NCBI RefSeq assembly: GCF_000189635.1
Contig: NW_002476246.1
Span: forward strand, 434,001 to 498,000
Origin: Tetrahymena thermophila SB210
Taxonomy: Eukaryota; Ciliophora; Oligohymenophorea; Hymenostomatida; Tetrahymenidae
Reading direction: 5' to 3'
Length of the DNA stretch: 64,000 nt
Under the pieces are notes generated by a model. That model searched no databases, had not been told where the DNA came from, and saw only the letters and a program-made list of their open reading frames with translations. Positions within the stretch are counted from its first letter, which is position 1. Each line of letters starts with the position of its first letter. Below are positions 41,158 through 54,800 of the stretch, in pieces. The translations under genes were made by a program, and so were the position numbers.

Positions 41158-44100
41158 TAATATAGTAAAAATTAAATTATATATTATTTAATAAATAATT
41201 TGGTGTATATGTGATATAAAATATATTTATAATGCATTTATTTAATAATTTTGAATTAAAGCAAATATCAGAAAGTGCGTATTTTAAGTAATATGACATA
41301 AGGGTAAAATCAGTACTTGGTTACTCAAATTTGTTATCAGAGATGAACTTAAAATAATCCTTGTAAAATATCTTTTTAAATCAATACTTTAAATTTACTT
41401 GAAAAAATGTAGAAGGCATAAATATTTTTATTTTTAAGTATATCATGAATTATAACTTGAGTAAGCACAACTAATCAAAATTAATTATTATTCCTTATTT
41501 AATATCTTTGTAAAAATAAATTAATCAGATTCAAATATCAAGGAGTTGAGATTATCTTTTAAAAAATTCAATGGTGTTGTGTTTAGTTTGATTATATTCC
41601 ATATATATGTTTTTATATGGTATTCAAAAGACTGATTTATTTCGTTATTTGTGTATCTAAAAACTATTTGTATTTGATTTATCTATATATTATTTTTTTT
41701 AAAAGTAACAAAATTTTGTCAAAAACAAAATTCAGATTAATTCAAAAAGTAAATAGAGAGGAATATTATTTAAGTATATTTTAGCTAAAAAATGATGTAA
41801 TAATTTTTCTTTCTACTTGTCTTATTCCTAGCAATTAATGGTATTATTGTGAGAGGTATATCTATTACTTTATTTTTCATTAAATGATCATTCTACTTTT
41901 TTTTGTTTAACATAAAATACGTAGAAGTTAAATATTAAAAAAGCTATTAATTTTATTTTAATAAATAGGGTTAGAAGTGATCTACTATTAAGATTTTACT
42001 CCTAGTCTTTCCTGCTCTAATATTTTTAGCTAGTATTGGTCATTAGTTTCTGGTTCTTTTTCTGGTGGAACTTGCCAATATTAATGTTCGAGAACAGATA
42101 ATGGAATTCATATTGACATATTATCACCAGATATGTCTAGTGATCCTAAAGGATTCTAACTGATAAAATCAATCACATAACCTTATTCTTTTTTTGGTGT
42201 TGATTTAGTTTATTTAGTGAAAGATGACTTCTTAAATATGTCTATATTTGATGGAAATACTTCTTTGTTCAGTTAATACTATAGTGGCGCAAATACAGGT
42301 ACGAGTTTGGAATATAATTATAAACTAAAATGTTCTTTTTGGTCTGGAAATTTGTAAGTAAGTAAGGAAACAGTTTAATTGAATTAATATCTAGCATCAG
42401 ACTAGATAAAAGTGAAGTTCGTATAACATGTAATTAGTGATTCTTCATGGTATGGTGTTTTAAAGTTAAGAACATGGGCTAATTGTGTAGAAAATTGCGA
42501 TATTTGCTTAAACAGTACTAATTGCAGCAGTTGTCTTTAAGGGTTTGATAGGTATACACTACAATCAGGATAAAAAGTATGTGAATAAACTTAAGATTGC
42601 AACATAAACAATTGCTTTTCATGTATCAAAAGCTCTCTTTCTTCACAAACAGCTACTTGTGTTAAATGTCTACCAGGTTATTCCTTAGATGCTAACAAAA
42701 ATTGTATTGCAAATCCTGGAAGGGCTTGTCTTGCATGTAAATTTAAACTTTAATTTAATGGTTTAAAATAAATAGTATTCAATATAAAATATAAATCTAT
42801 GTTTAAATTTAATAATTAAATTGAAATTAAAACTTTTGTAAATAATAATATTATTTTTATAATTAAATTAGACTAATATTAATCAACATTTTCATTTTGC
42901 TAAGCCTACAGTACTAAATGTTATATGTAAAAGTAAAATACTTACTATAAGTGGTAAATTTGTCCTGGATAAGTAAATTTATCTTAATACAAATGCTTAA
43001 ATTCTTAGACTATTCTTATCTATGAACATAAAAATTATTCTCTTTATACATGTGGTTGCCCTGTAAATAATTGCATTTAATGTCCAAATCCAAGCTAATG
43101 CTCTTAGTGCTAATTAGGATATACTTATGATCCTATCTCTTATACTTGTACTTTTGTGATGTGCCCTCTATTGTATTCACGTGATCCTTAAACAGGCCTA
43201 TGCAGTAAAAATTGCAGCGGAAATGACTGTTAGTAATGTGATTAAAATCAATAATGTACTTTGTGTAACCCTACAGGTAATTATTATATAGTAACCGCAA
43301 ATCCGGTAAATTGCGCTTTGTGTACAATTTAAAACTGCTTAAGCTGCTCAGGAGAAGGTATTTAGTTAATTTAATATATTTTCTAAATCCAATAAAAATA
43401 ATTTTTTTTATAAAATTTAATTTTAAAAAATATTTATTTAAATATGAATTTTAGGACTTTGTTAGCAATGCTAAAATCATTTTTCTTTAAGTTCAGACAG
43501 AACTTCTTGTTATCCTTGTAATGTAGACAATTGTAGTTAATGTGTAATTGGTTAACCTAGTTTATGTTAGACATGCATAAATGGTTATATATAAAGCATT
43601 GATTAAACTACTTGTTCATGCTCTGTGTAAAATTGTTAAGCATGCAATTCTTAAGATGGTACAATTTGTGATTTTTGTGTAAATGGGTATCTAATTAGCT
43701 TAGACAAAAAGTAGTGTTCATGTGCTATTCCAAATTGTTCTCAGTGTAATCTTTTAGATGGTACTTAATGCTAAACTTGTGTTAGTGGATATAATCTGAA
43801 CCCTATAAATAGTAAATGTTTATGTAATGTTTCTAATTGCTAAACTTGTAATTCTTTAAATGGTAATTTATGCGATAGCTGCATAACAAACTATGCACCA
43901 GTAGGTATCTAATCGCCAATTTGTACTTGCTAAGTTTATGGATGCTAAACGTGCACTCCTCTTAATGGGCTCATGTGTTAAATTTGTTATTCAAATTTCA
44001 TAATTTCATAAAGTGGATCTTGCTTATGTAATGTTTAGAATTGCAGCCAATGTAGTGCAACAGATGGAAATATATGTAATACATGTGTGAATAATTACTT

Positions 44101-47100
44101 ATTAAATTCTTCTAGAACATCATGTGATTGCTAAGTAAACAGCTGTAATTAATGCGATCCAAACAATGGAAAAATATGTATTTCTCCTAAGCCAGGTTAT
44201 ACCTATGATCCTATAAGTTAAACAAATAAATGTAATTTTGCAAATTGTAAAAGATGTGACCCAAACAATGGAAACATTTGCTTGTAATGTTAAAATGGAT
44301 ATAACTTTAGTTCGAACTAATGTTAGTGCAATGTTTAATATTGTTAAAAATGTGATCCTTTAGATGGGAGTACATGTCAATAATGCATTACTGAATATCA
44401 CTTTAATCTAATTGGTTAAACTGTTTAATGCTAGCTCAATTGCAGCTTAGACAACTGCAAAGAATGTTAAGACCCTCCAAATAATAAAACTTAATGTAAA
44501 AGCTGTAATTCTGGATATGTATTAGATCCATCTACAAATTAGTGTGTTTCAACTTAATGCAAAGTTCTTCAGTGTAGTCAATGTTAACCATATAAGCCAA
44601 ATCTATGCTAAACATGTAATGATAAATATAATTTAGATTCTGATTCTTAATGTATTTTATCAATATAGAATGATTTCTCTGTTTAGTAAACTGTCATTTA
44701 AAATGTAGGATATAATGTTACTTTACTTTTTAAAAATTAAATAGTTATGGAAGATTAAAATTTTGATAGTTAATTAAAAATCTAAATATAAGATTATGCA
44801 AACCCTTTTTAAGTTACTATCCTATAGGTTTAGGAAAAATCAATAAAAATTTAATTAAAATTATAAGAAAATTGTAAAAATAAGAACTTGGTAGTTTAGA
44901 TGAAAGATCATAGCTTTGTGTAGATTAATAACTTAGTCGATCCACAAAAAGAAGTAAAACTTAATGAATATGTAGTTCTTTCAGAATCTTAAATTTAATA
45001 GTCTTAACAGACTAAATAAGTTGCTTCTGGAGCTTCCTCTTCCTTACTTATAATGATGATACTTATGATAGTGATAGGAAATACCTATGTTCTTTTTAGT
45101 ACAATAGATTTAACAACTTTTATTTATTTTATGCTCTTTATTGATGTTAGATATCCTGATAATGTTATGTCATTTTGTTCTATATTTTAAAATTTCCAGT
45201 TTGCTTTCATTCCAAACGCAATATAAGTTTATTTAATGGATTCTAATTATACTCAACCGTACACTCCCAAGAAATTCATTGATAATGGATATGATGCGTA
45301 AAATATCATTTTTCAAATAAATTTGTTTAAATATTTTTAATTAAATAGATATTTTTTTAATGGAGCAGGATAATCTCTTACAACTATGGCTGGTATCATA
45401 GCAATATATGGAGTTATCAAAATTCTATCTTATATTCCTATAACTTCTATAAGAGTATATATAAGAAATAAAATCAAAAGTGGATGGGTATATTTTTATC
45501 AATTATTTTAAGTTATTTAAAAAAGTTATGAAATTTTACTAAGCTAGTTTTGACTTATTTTTTATTTAAAAAAAATTAGGAATTTTGTGGCTTTTTTGAT
45601 ATGGTTGGATGTGTGTATGTTTATTTATTAATATCTTCTTTATTATAGTTTTACAGTTTTTAATTTGATGAATCACTTACTTTTATTAACTATACACTCT
45701 TTTCTTTAACCTTTGCATTCACTATTATCTACCCAATAATGATAACAATTTTCATAAAAAAATGCAAAAACTTAAATGACCCATAAATTCAAATGTAATT
45801 TGGATCAATTATAGGAGGTTTAGTGATACCTTAAAATGATCAAAATTCTGAGGAATAGAACAAAAAACAAGAAAACAACTTGAACCAATCTAATCTAAAG
45901 ACATTTAATGAAAACAAATCTTTATAAAAAATTGAAAATGAAAAACTAGCAAGATAAAAACAGTTACAGTATAAGTGGAGTAGATATACAAATGTAATTC
46001 TTTATGCTAGAAAAATTATTTACATGATTGTTTTATTATATTTTTATGGATAAGTATACTTATAAATGATTATTATTAATTCTATGAATGTTTTCCTATC
46101 AATCTTTTATTTGTACCTTAAGCCATAAGAAGAAAAATCTGCTAATATAAAAAATGGAATAAGTGAGGTATTACTAGTAATAATGCAGGTTACAATTTGC
46201 TTCTTAGTTAAAGATGATGAAAGTTAAAGAGAGGAAGATAGATTTAACATAGGATGGATTATAGTTGGTAGTGCATCTTTAATTTTAACTATACATATTT
46301 TTAGTGTTATTTTAGATCTATTAAAAGGTATTTATAATCTTGTTAAAGATTTTATTTGCACACTCATAAAACCAAAAGCAGAGATCGAAAACTTAAAATA
46401 AGAAAAACTCGCTTAGGAATAGAATAAATAAAATAAATTTTTAAGACTAGCTTCTTAAATTTCGATTGATAAATTAAGAAGTATAAAAAAGAAATTAAGC
46501 TTAGTTCCTTAGTCATAATTAGATATATCTAAGGTATCTATATAAAGACATTAAACCAAATAAAAATAAATAATAGTTTAGCCTAAAAATAATGAAAGCA
46601 ACCATATCATAGAACTACAAAAGCAATCAGAAAATTATGGCTAGTCAAATAAGCATTCCCTTAAAGACATAGAAAACTAAATTAAAAAAAATGAATAGAA
46701 AAACTCTTCTTTTGAATTAAAAAACTCTCCAGACCATGAAAAAATGAATTTATAAAATTCATTTATCCACAATAACATAAATAATTAGACTACTCATAGA
46801 ATACTATTTTCAGCACCTCAATCTATTAATATATCTAATAATGATTTATTATCAGCTAAAAATCCATCATAAGTATTATTATGAAAGTAATTGTTCATAT
46901 TTTTTAAAAATATTGTATTTTCTAAGAATGTTTTAAAATAAAAAAAATAATTTTTCAATTAATTTATATTTATAAATTTATTTATCTGGTAAATTATGGA
47001 ATTAGTTAAGGCAAATATAGTCATAAAGCAATATTCTATATCAATTCACTCTATTAAATAAAATAAAAAAATATAAAATACTTATAAAAATAAAAACTAA

Positions 47101-47208
47101 AATATTTTATTCATCACTTATCTATTTTCAATATAATATATAAAAGACAATTCTTTTTAATTTAGCATTACATATGATTGATTAAATCTTAAATTTAATA
47201 ATTTATTA
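41158..47208. repeat. Segmental duplication, copy B (paired with 26904-33970)
   Basis: Includes about 630 bp of 5' flank, gene 6 and about 320 bp of 3' flank, nearly identical to copy A. The flank copy starts later than in genes 1, 3 and 5, so gene 6 has the shortest shared promoter region. Confidence 0.8.
41792..46884 (+). CDS. Array gene 6: Cys-module multipass surface protein, intact
   Basis: Introns at 41856-41968, 42737-42871, 43358-43454, 45298-45348 and 45488-45579. Every exon has the same length as in gene 1 (64, 768, 486, 1843, 139 and 1305 nt), giving 1,534 residues and TGA at 46882-46884. Signal peptide MMQQFFFLLVLFLAINGI, N-terminal domain, Cys modules with a single 504-bp unit, beta-like domain, about eight membrane segments and Gln/Asn-rich tail are present without breaks. 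The second in-frame acceptor of intron 2 (an AG in the other copies) reads TT here, so only the upstream acceptor at 42871 can be used. This independently supports that splice site. It is the intact sister of the frameshifted gene at 27538. Likely a surface receptor or adhesin. Confidence 0.87.
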
Positions 47209-47222
47209 TTTAAAAAAATTAG

Positions 47223-48480
47223 GAATTTTGTGGTTTTTTTGATATGATTGGATGTGTGTATGTTTATTTATTATTATCTTCTCTATTATAGTTTTACAGA
47301 TTTTAATTTGATGAATCACTTGCTTTTATTAACTACACACTCTTTTCTATAACCTTTTTATTCACTATAATATATCCAATAATGTTAACAATTTTCATAA
47401 AAAATTGCAAAAACTTAAATGACCCATAAATTCAAATGTAATTTGGATCAATTATAGGAGGTTTAGTGATACCTTAAAATGATCAAAATTCTAAATAATA
47501 GAATAAAAAGTAAGAAAATAAAATAAACGAATCTAATCTAAAGACTTCAAATGAAAAAAAATTTTTATAAAAAATTGAGCATGAAAAAGTAACCAGATAA
47601 AAATAGTTACAGTATAAGTGGAGTAGATATACCAATGTAATTATTTATGCTAGAAAAATTATTTACATGATGGTTTTATTGTATTTTTATGGATAAGTAT
47701 ACTTTTAAATGGTTATTATTAATTCTATGAATATTTTCCTATCAATTTATTATCTATACATTAAGCCTTAAGAAGAAAAATCTGCTAATATAAAAAATGG
47801 AATAAGTGAGGTGTTACTAGTAATAATGCAGGTTACAATTTGCTTCTTAGTTAAAGATGATGAAAGTTAAAGAGAGGAAAATAGATTTAACATAGGATGG
47901 ATTATAGTTGGTAGTGCATCTTTAATTTTAAGTATACATATTTTTAGTGTTGTTGTAGATCTATTAAAAGGTATTTATAATCTTGTTAAAGATTTTATTT
48001 GCACACTCATAAAACCAAAAGCCGAGATTGAAAAGTTAAAATAAGAAAAACTCGCAGAGGAATAGAATAAATAAAATAAATTTTTCATACTAACTTCTTA
48101 AATTTCGGTTGATAAATTAAGATTTATGAAGAAGAAATTAAGTCTAGTTCCTTAGTCATAATTAGATATATCTATGGTATCAATATAAAGACATTAAATT
48201 AAATAAAAATAAATATTAGTTTAGCCTAAAAATAATGAAAGCAACCATATCATAGAACTACATAAGCAATCAGAAAATTGTGACTTGTTAAATAAACATA
48301 CCATTAAAGACGAAGAAAACTAAATAAAAAAAATGAATATAAAATTCATTTATACACAATAACATAAATAATTAGACTATAAATAGAATACTATTTTCAG
48401 CATCAAAATCTATTAATATATCAAATAATTATATACTAGCTTCTAAAAATTGATCATAAGTATTTTTATGAAAGTATTGG
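47223..48480 (+). pseudogene. 3' fragment of an array gene (last exon only)
   Basis: Begins with the tail of intron 5 and its AG, then exon 6 from EFCGFFDMIGCVYVYLL onward, with no upstream exons, signal peptide or cysteine modules. Most of the exon is open, but a deletion near 48325-48345 shifts the frame, and a TGA at 48451-48453 replaces a serine or arginine codon of the paralogues. Sequence and downstream DNA are closest to the 3' end of gene 5. It sits at the end of the 41158-47208 duplication, so it is probably a by-product of that event. Confidence 0.82.
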
Positions 48481-48817
48481 TTATATTTTAAAAAATCTTG
48501 TATTTTCTAAAGAATTTTTAAAAATAAAATAAGTAATTTTCTCAATTAATTTATTATAAATTCGATATTAACAGATTTTTTTTATAAAGTAACTCATTTA
48601 TTTCAAAATATGAATATTTATAAACTTTATATTATTTACTTTTTTTATTTATAATTTTTACTCAGTTCGTAAATAAAATTAAAATTGTGTTCACATAAAA
48701 TAAGTTATTTTTTTAAATTATTATATCTAAATTTTTTTTCTCAAAGATTTAAAACACAAACATATAAAAATTTTATAAAAATTCAATGATTTTTTGTTTT
48801 CTTATTATAAAAGTAAT
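48481..48817. other. Convergent intergenic region between the two gene families
   Basis: Separates the plus-strand array from the minus-strand gene. The right part (about 48720-48817) matches 61390-61481, the 3' flank of the second minus-strand copy. No gene seen. Confidence 0.55.
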
Positions 48818-51800
48818 TCATAACTGGAGAAGTTGGCAGATTTACTTGTTAATCCTTATTTTCAAAAAAAAAAATTAATAGATTAATTTAAATAAAAAAA
48901 TTACTAATTCCTAAATAAGCTGAGAATCAAATATTAACTATTTGTCATTTTTTGTTGTATGGCTACTTAAAATTAAGTCATCCTTAAGAGCTTTAGATTC
49001 TAAATTAGAGTATTACTTGTTAATTTAATACTCTGTATCTTTAAATTATTATTTTTCTTAAATCTTGCATTAACCATTTTATTATTATATACTTTGTGAA
49101 AATATTTTAAATTCTTATGATTCCTTTAACTTTGAGATATTTATTTTTCTAAATTTGATGATTACTTTTTTCCACAAATAATGTACTCTTATATAGCTCA
49201 CTCTTCTAATTCTTATAAAATTCATCAAATATGGTAAATATCTTTTCATACTTATTATCAACTAAGTAATTTTACTTTCATTATTTTACCCATTAATCAG
49301 TTTTATTTCTATGTTATTAAAAGTTATTTATATTAACATAAACAAAACTTAGAGATTAATAACAATTAAGCTAATATAACTTAAAACTTTGAATACACTG
49401 AAAACAGTATCTTGACTATCTTAAATCATAAAACCTAAAACAATAAAGCTATAATTGAGTCTTAAAATCAAAAACTTTTCACAATTCTATTGTTATTAAT
49501 TTTAAAATGGTGATAGTGTGATTTAAAAATATAAATAAAATAATAAAATTATTTATATCAATATAATCTAAATGATTGGGCTTAATTAAGTATTTATTAA
49601 TATCATCAACAAAAATTTTTTAAGTATCTTAATTAGCTCCCAATATGCATATTATGTTTTATAGCTTTTATACAATATACCATGAGTTAATATCTAATCA
49701 TATCTATTACTTAGCTTAGGCGAATGTTAAAATGCTTTTAGTTTTCTATAGTAATAAAAAGGTATAAAAACGCACCATATGAATAGGAAAGGAATAATAA
49801 TAGTAAATATGTAGATCAAATGAATATCTGAATAGCATTCATAGTTAAGCTAAGCAATTAAATACTATTTTTAAGCTATTTATCTACAAAACAATCCCTA
49901 TAACAGTAACTTTGAAATTGAAGGTTAGTAAAATAAGTAAAAGAATGTAAATACCATCATAAAAGTATATCTTTTTTAGCTAACTAAGCTCAACTTTAAT
50001 TTTTTTCTTTTAAAAATATAGGATGCAATCAAAGATATCAATAAATATTAAATAAATACAGAACTGATTTAAATGATAATTCTAAAAAACCAAAGTGGAA
50101 ATTTATCTGTCATAATGAACAAACAATCTAAGCTGGCCACAGTCATTTTAACAGGTTCACCAAAAACATTTATTATTTACTCAATTTATTAAGGAATATT
50201 AGCAGTGAATAAAAAGAATATTTGAAATATTTGAAAATAGTTTATGAAAATCTTGATCCACAAATATAAATCTTAACCCTGTGAGCATGACTTACTGGTT
50301 ATAAAAAGATCCATTTTTCTCAAAACATCTAGCTTAAAAAGTATCATTTTCTTATTGAATTAGCTATTGATGCTGTTTGTGATGTAAAAAATATAAAATA
50401 AAATAAGAGCAAAAAAATAAAGATATTAAGACAGAGCTTATTTGCAAGGTAAACACTCATCATTATTCTTTTTACCAAAATGCTCATTCCAAATTTCTCC
50501 TTTACTATCACAAGTATCGCATAGAGGACCAATATATCCTTTATCGCATCCAAATTTACTACTTGAATCATCTTCTATACATCCTTTTGTGTTGCAAGAA
50601 TAAATTTCATCAGACAATTTATTAATCCTCCAATAGCCATTATTAAGTATGATGGAATTTCCTGAACAGCTCTTAGCCTATATAGGACATTTTAAACAAT
50701 TTAGCTAATTTTAATCTCTCTCGATATTCGGTATAACTAAGGAATATCTATCTTATGGACATAAGTAACACCTAAAGCAAAAAAAAATAAATTTAAATAT
50801 AAAAAATAACATATTTACGTAACAAAACCAGAATCAACTTAAACGATTTCTCCCACTTAACATTCTCTAAATTATATTTAAATTTACATTTAGAGGTTAT
50901 CATCATTTGAAACGATATATAGAGTTTAGTCCATATATTATTTAAACAATATTATAGGGTTGAACTCATATAGTTAATGTATTTTATTCTTAATTAACAT
51001 TTATTATTATTTCACCAAAATATTTTATGTCTTTTAGGTATCAATTTAAATATTATAATTATTCATTTCTTCACTAATTACAGAAGAAGGCGAATACTAT
51101 ATGCTATTAATATCTATACATTTCAATGGATTATTTTCTTCATCAAAAAAATTAAAATACTCCATGTTCTTTAACTAATTACCACTAGATACACCTGTAA
51201 TCTCATTATTTAATATGATTTTATTGGTTTATGTTACTCTCTGAATAGATCTGGGACGAGAGCCTAAATTCTAACCATAACATATTCCTATTTTATATTA
51301 AAATTTAATGAATATTATAAAATATAAAAAATGAAACAACAAAAATATCACAACAAATTAAAATTATATTTTTGGAATTTAAAAATCAAAAAAATAAATT
51401 TCTTCCTTAATAAAATAATATATTATATAAACTTACCAGAGTTGTTAGAGTATTTTACTTCTTTTGAATTTTTTATTGAGCTTTATTAATCATACCAAAT
51501 AGCACCACCTATCAGTGATTCATTTTCTTCAAATAAAGTATCTTATAGAATAAACAAATTAGAATTTATGATTGCTATAGCCCCTCCTTTTTCAGATTTT
51601 GCTTAATTTCTATTAAATGTACTTGAAATAACCGTTATATTATATGAATTTTCTACAAAAATTGCACCTCCAGACTTTAATTTAGAATAATTATTTTCAA
51701 ATATGCATTGATCTATGATTATAAAACTTTATTAATTTAGCAAACTTATGTATAAAGAACCTCCTGAGCTTTAAGAAACACAGCTTTTAAATGTATTATA

Positions 51801-54800
51801 TTTTAAATAAGCTTGAGCTGCTTAATTAATTTCTATAGCTCCAGCTGATTACTATGACGATATTTTTGGAATGGAGCTGCTAGTTAAATTAATAAATTTA
51901 CAGTATTATATCTATAAATTTTAGGTTGATAATATTTAAAGAGCATTTGCAAACCCTAAAGAGGTACTATTTTTAAAGTTAGTATTATTCAAAAACAAAT
52001 ACATACTTTGAACATTAAAAATTCCTCCTACGTTTGAATTAGTAAATTGAAAATGTGCAAAGTTTGAATCTGTAATTTAGATTTAATTTTTAGCTTCTAT
52101 CTAGGCAAATATCCCATTTAAGGTTAAGTATTCTGATTTGGTATTTGAAAAAATGCAATTCAACGCGTTTATTTCAAAAAGAATATTCATTTAGCTAAAA
52201 TCTTAATCAATAGTAACATTTTAGATTGTAAGTTTATTAAAATTTAAATATGAATTGTAAAATAAAGATACATCATTTTTTTAGAATTATTCTGCTAATA
52301 GTATACCAGTGTTATTCAATTGATTGACTTAAATATTTTAAAATATTGATTTATAAACCCCTTAAAGATAAATTATTCTTGAAATGTGTTATGACTATTC
52401 TGTTTCCATAATTCTTTTAGACTAACTAAAGTAGGTAATATTTGTTAAAACCAAGTTTTTTATTTCTAAATTATCAAGCATAATAAATTCAATTAAATTA
52501 TACTATTAGAACTTCGAGTTATCAATAATTAAATTATTTATAGTTATATTACTTGAAAAAAGTATTTAAATAATTTTTCCTTTCCATTTTAAGTTTTAGA
52601 TATTCATATAGTTAATATATACCCTTGTTATATTATTAAATTTAATAAAACCATTTTAGGTGTCCTGACTAATTTCTTCAAAAACATAATTTATATTTTT
52701 TATATCTAGTTACTCAATTAGTACACTCTAAGAATTTTATATAGTTATTACTGATTTATTTCTATGCAAATACTAATCTTGTATGGTCATACTTTAAATT
52801 ACTACCTAAGTGATATTGCTAATAAATAATGTAGAAGAATAATTAAAGAATATTAAATTAACTTAATCTAATAATAAATAATTGAGTGATCCGTATTTAT
52901 TTATTTCTAAATCCTATGAAGTGATATTTACTTTTATATTTAATTAAATAAATGCCAACCTTAAAATATTTTAATTAGATATTTCCTCTGTTAAAAAATT
53001 ATTACTAGTAAGCAAAACATTTGAAAATTATTAATTTGTTTCTGTTGGATCTATTAGAGTATTATATTTTACTAGAGTAAATGGGGATATAATATTCTAA
53101 AATAACTTTATTTTAGGAATTTCAATGTCTTAAAGTTATTTCTATATTTAAATATTATATGCTCCTAAATAGCCATTAAGGTTAGATGCCCTCTACTGTA
53201 ACCTTTAACTCTATTGTTTAAATACAAATTAAATATCAAAATAAAAAAATTTTGAAATTATCAATAAATTTTTATAATTTCTAATTAAATTTGTGATTGG
53301 ATATTTTTCGAGAAAATAGGGTGATTAATAATTAGATTTAAAATTAAAAAATAGAATAATATTTACTGTTTAATAGTATTCTTCAATTTAATTACCATAG
53401 ATGACTTAGATTTAAGAAATTTAATTTTACTAAAAAAAGGTTTAATTAAGACTGTAAGTAAATAAATTTAATTTTGCATCTGAGCTGATCACTTAAATAT
53501 CTATTCCAGACAATTGATTAAAATTATCAAATAATAAATTAAAACTGAGTTCTTCAGGCTAAAAGATATCTTTGAAGCTTTAAACCAACTCTGAATAATG
53601 AGTATTAACTATAATTATTTGTATTTCACTATTGCAAATCAAAATAAAATAATCTTGATAAATTCTTTGGATGTCTACTATTTAAGAGTGCTTAAATGAG
53701 TTGTGCTTGTAATAGTTAATATAATTGAACGATATTACATCATATATTATTACATTTGAATATCCTATGATGTAAAAATACTTTTCATCAAATACAAATT
53801 TTTGACCAAATTATTAAGAATTCTAAAGGTAGCACATTATTTTTTACTAAACTAGATCATAAACATAGGCTTGATAGTTTGAAGAATAAACTAGCAATGG
53901 GTTATTTAACTAAGTCAATATAGTAAAATATTGCATATAATTCTATTCGTTTATCTAAAGTAGTAAATTGTTTGGATTAACTTCCATAGATGATAGAGTA
54001 ATGTTAAAAATCGCTAAAGATTATGCTGTACTGATTGCAAGGTAAGTATTATTAAATAATTAAACCTATAATAAATAGTAATTTATTATTAAAAATCAAA
54101 AGATATAAAATAAGAAAGAAATAAAAATACTTGTGAATTCCTTTGAAGATTTATATTTACAACTTGCTGTAATTTATATTATTGAGAAAATATTAACAGT
54201 TAATAATTATCGTTAACTATTGCTAATAAGTCTTCTGATAGAATATAATATTCAATAATTTTGTCATTAGATTAGCTCATTTAAAATATTTAAGTAAATA
54301 AGAAATTATTTTGAAGCTTAAAAATCTATGTTTAACCAACTTAACAATATGAGCTTTGCTAATAAAATTTAATTGATAAACACTAAAATTATAAGTTAAT
54401 ATTTTTTATTATTTGCATTTAAGTTATATCAAAAACTTAAATTAACTAGCTTGACAAGAAAATTATTAATGTAGTATTATTAACTTTATTAATTAGTAAA
54501 TTGAAACCGTTTAGTGTTAAAGGAGATTATAGCTTGATATAGAGAATATTTTTTAATTCTTTATCTTTTACTTAGATGATTCCTGTATTTTAATATAAGA
54601 CAACATAATACTAATTATTGTCTACCTTAAATTAAAAATAATTTTTAATAAGGAGTTTATTATTAAACTCTTATTTTCCAAACAAAGATAAATTAATATC
54701 AAAATTTGTAATCACACCTTTATGATAGATAAGTATTTCGTTTGTCTGTTCAATAATTTAAGGAATTACAGATGCTGAGCCACTTTCATATTAATAACCT

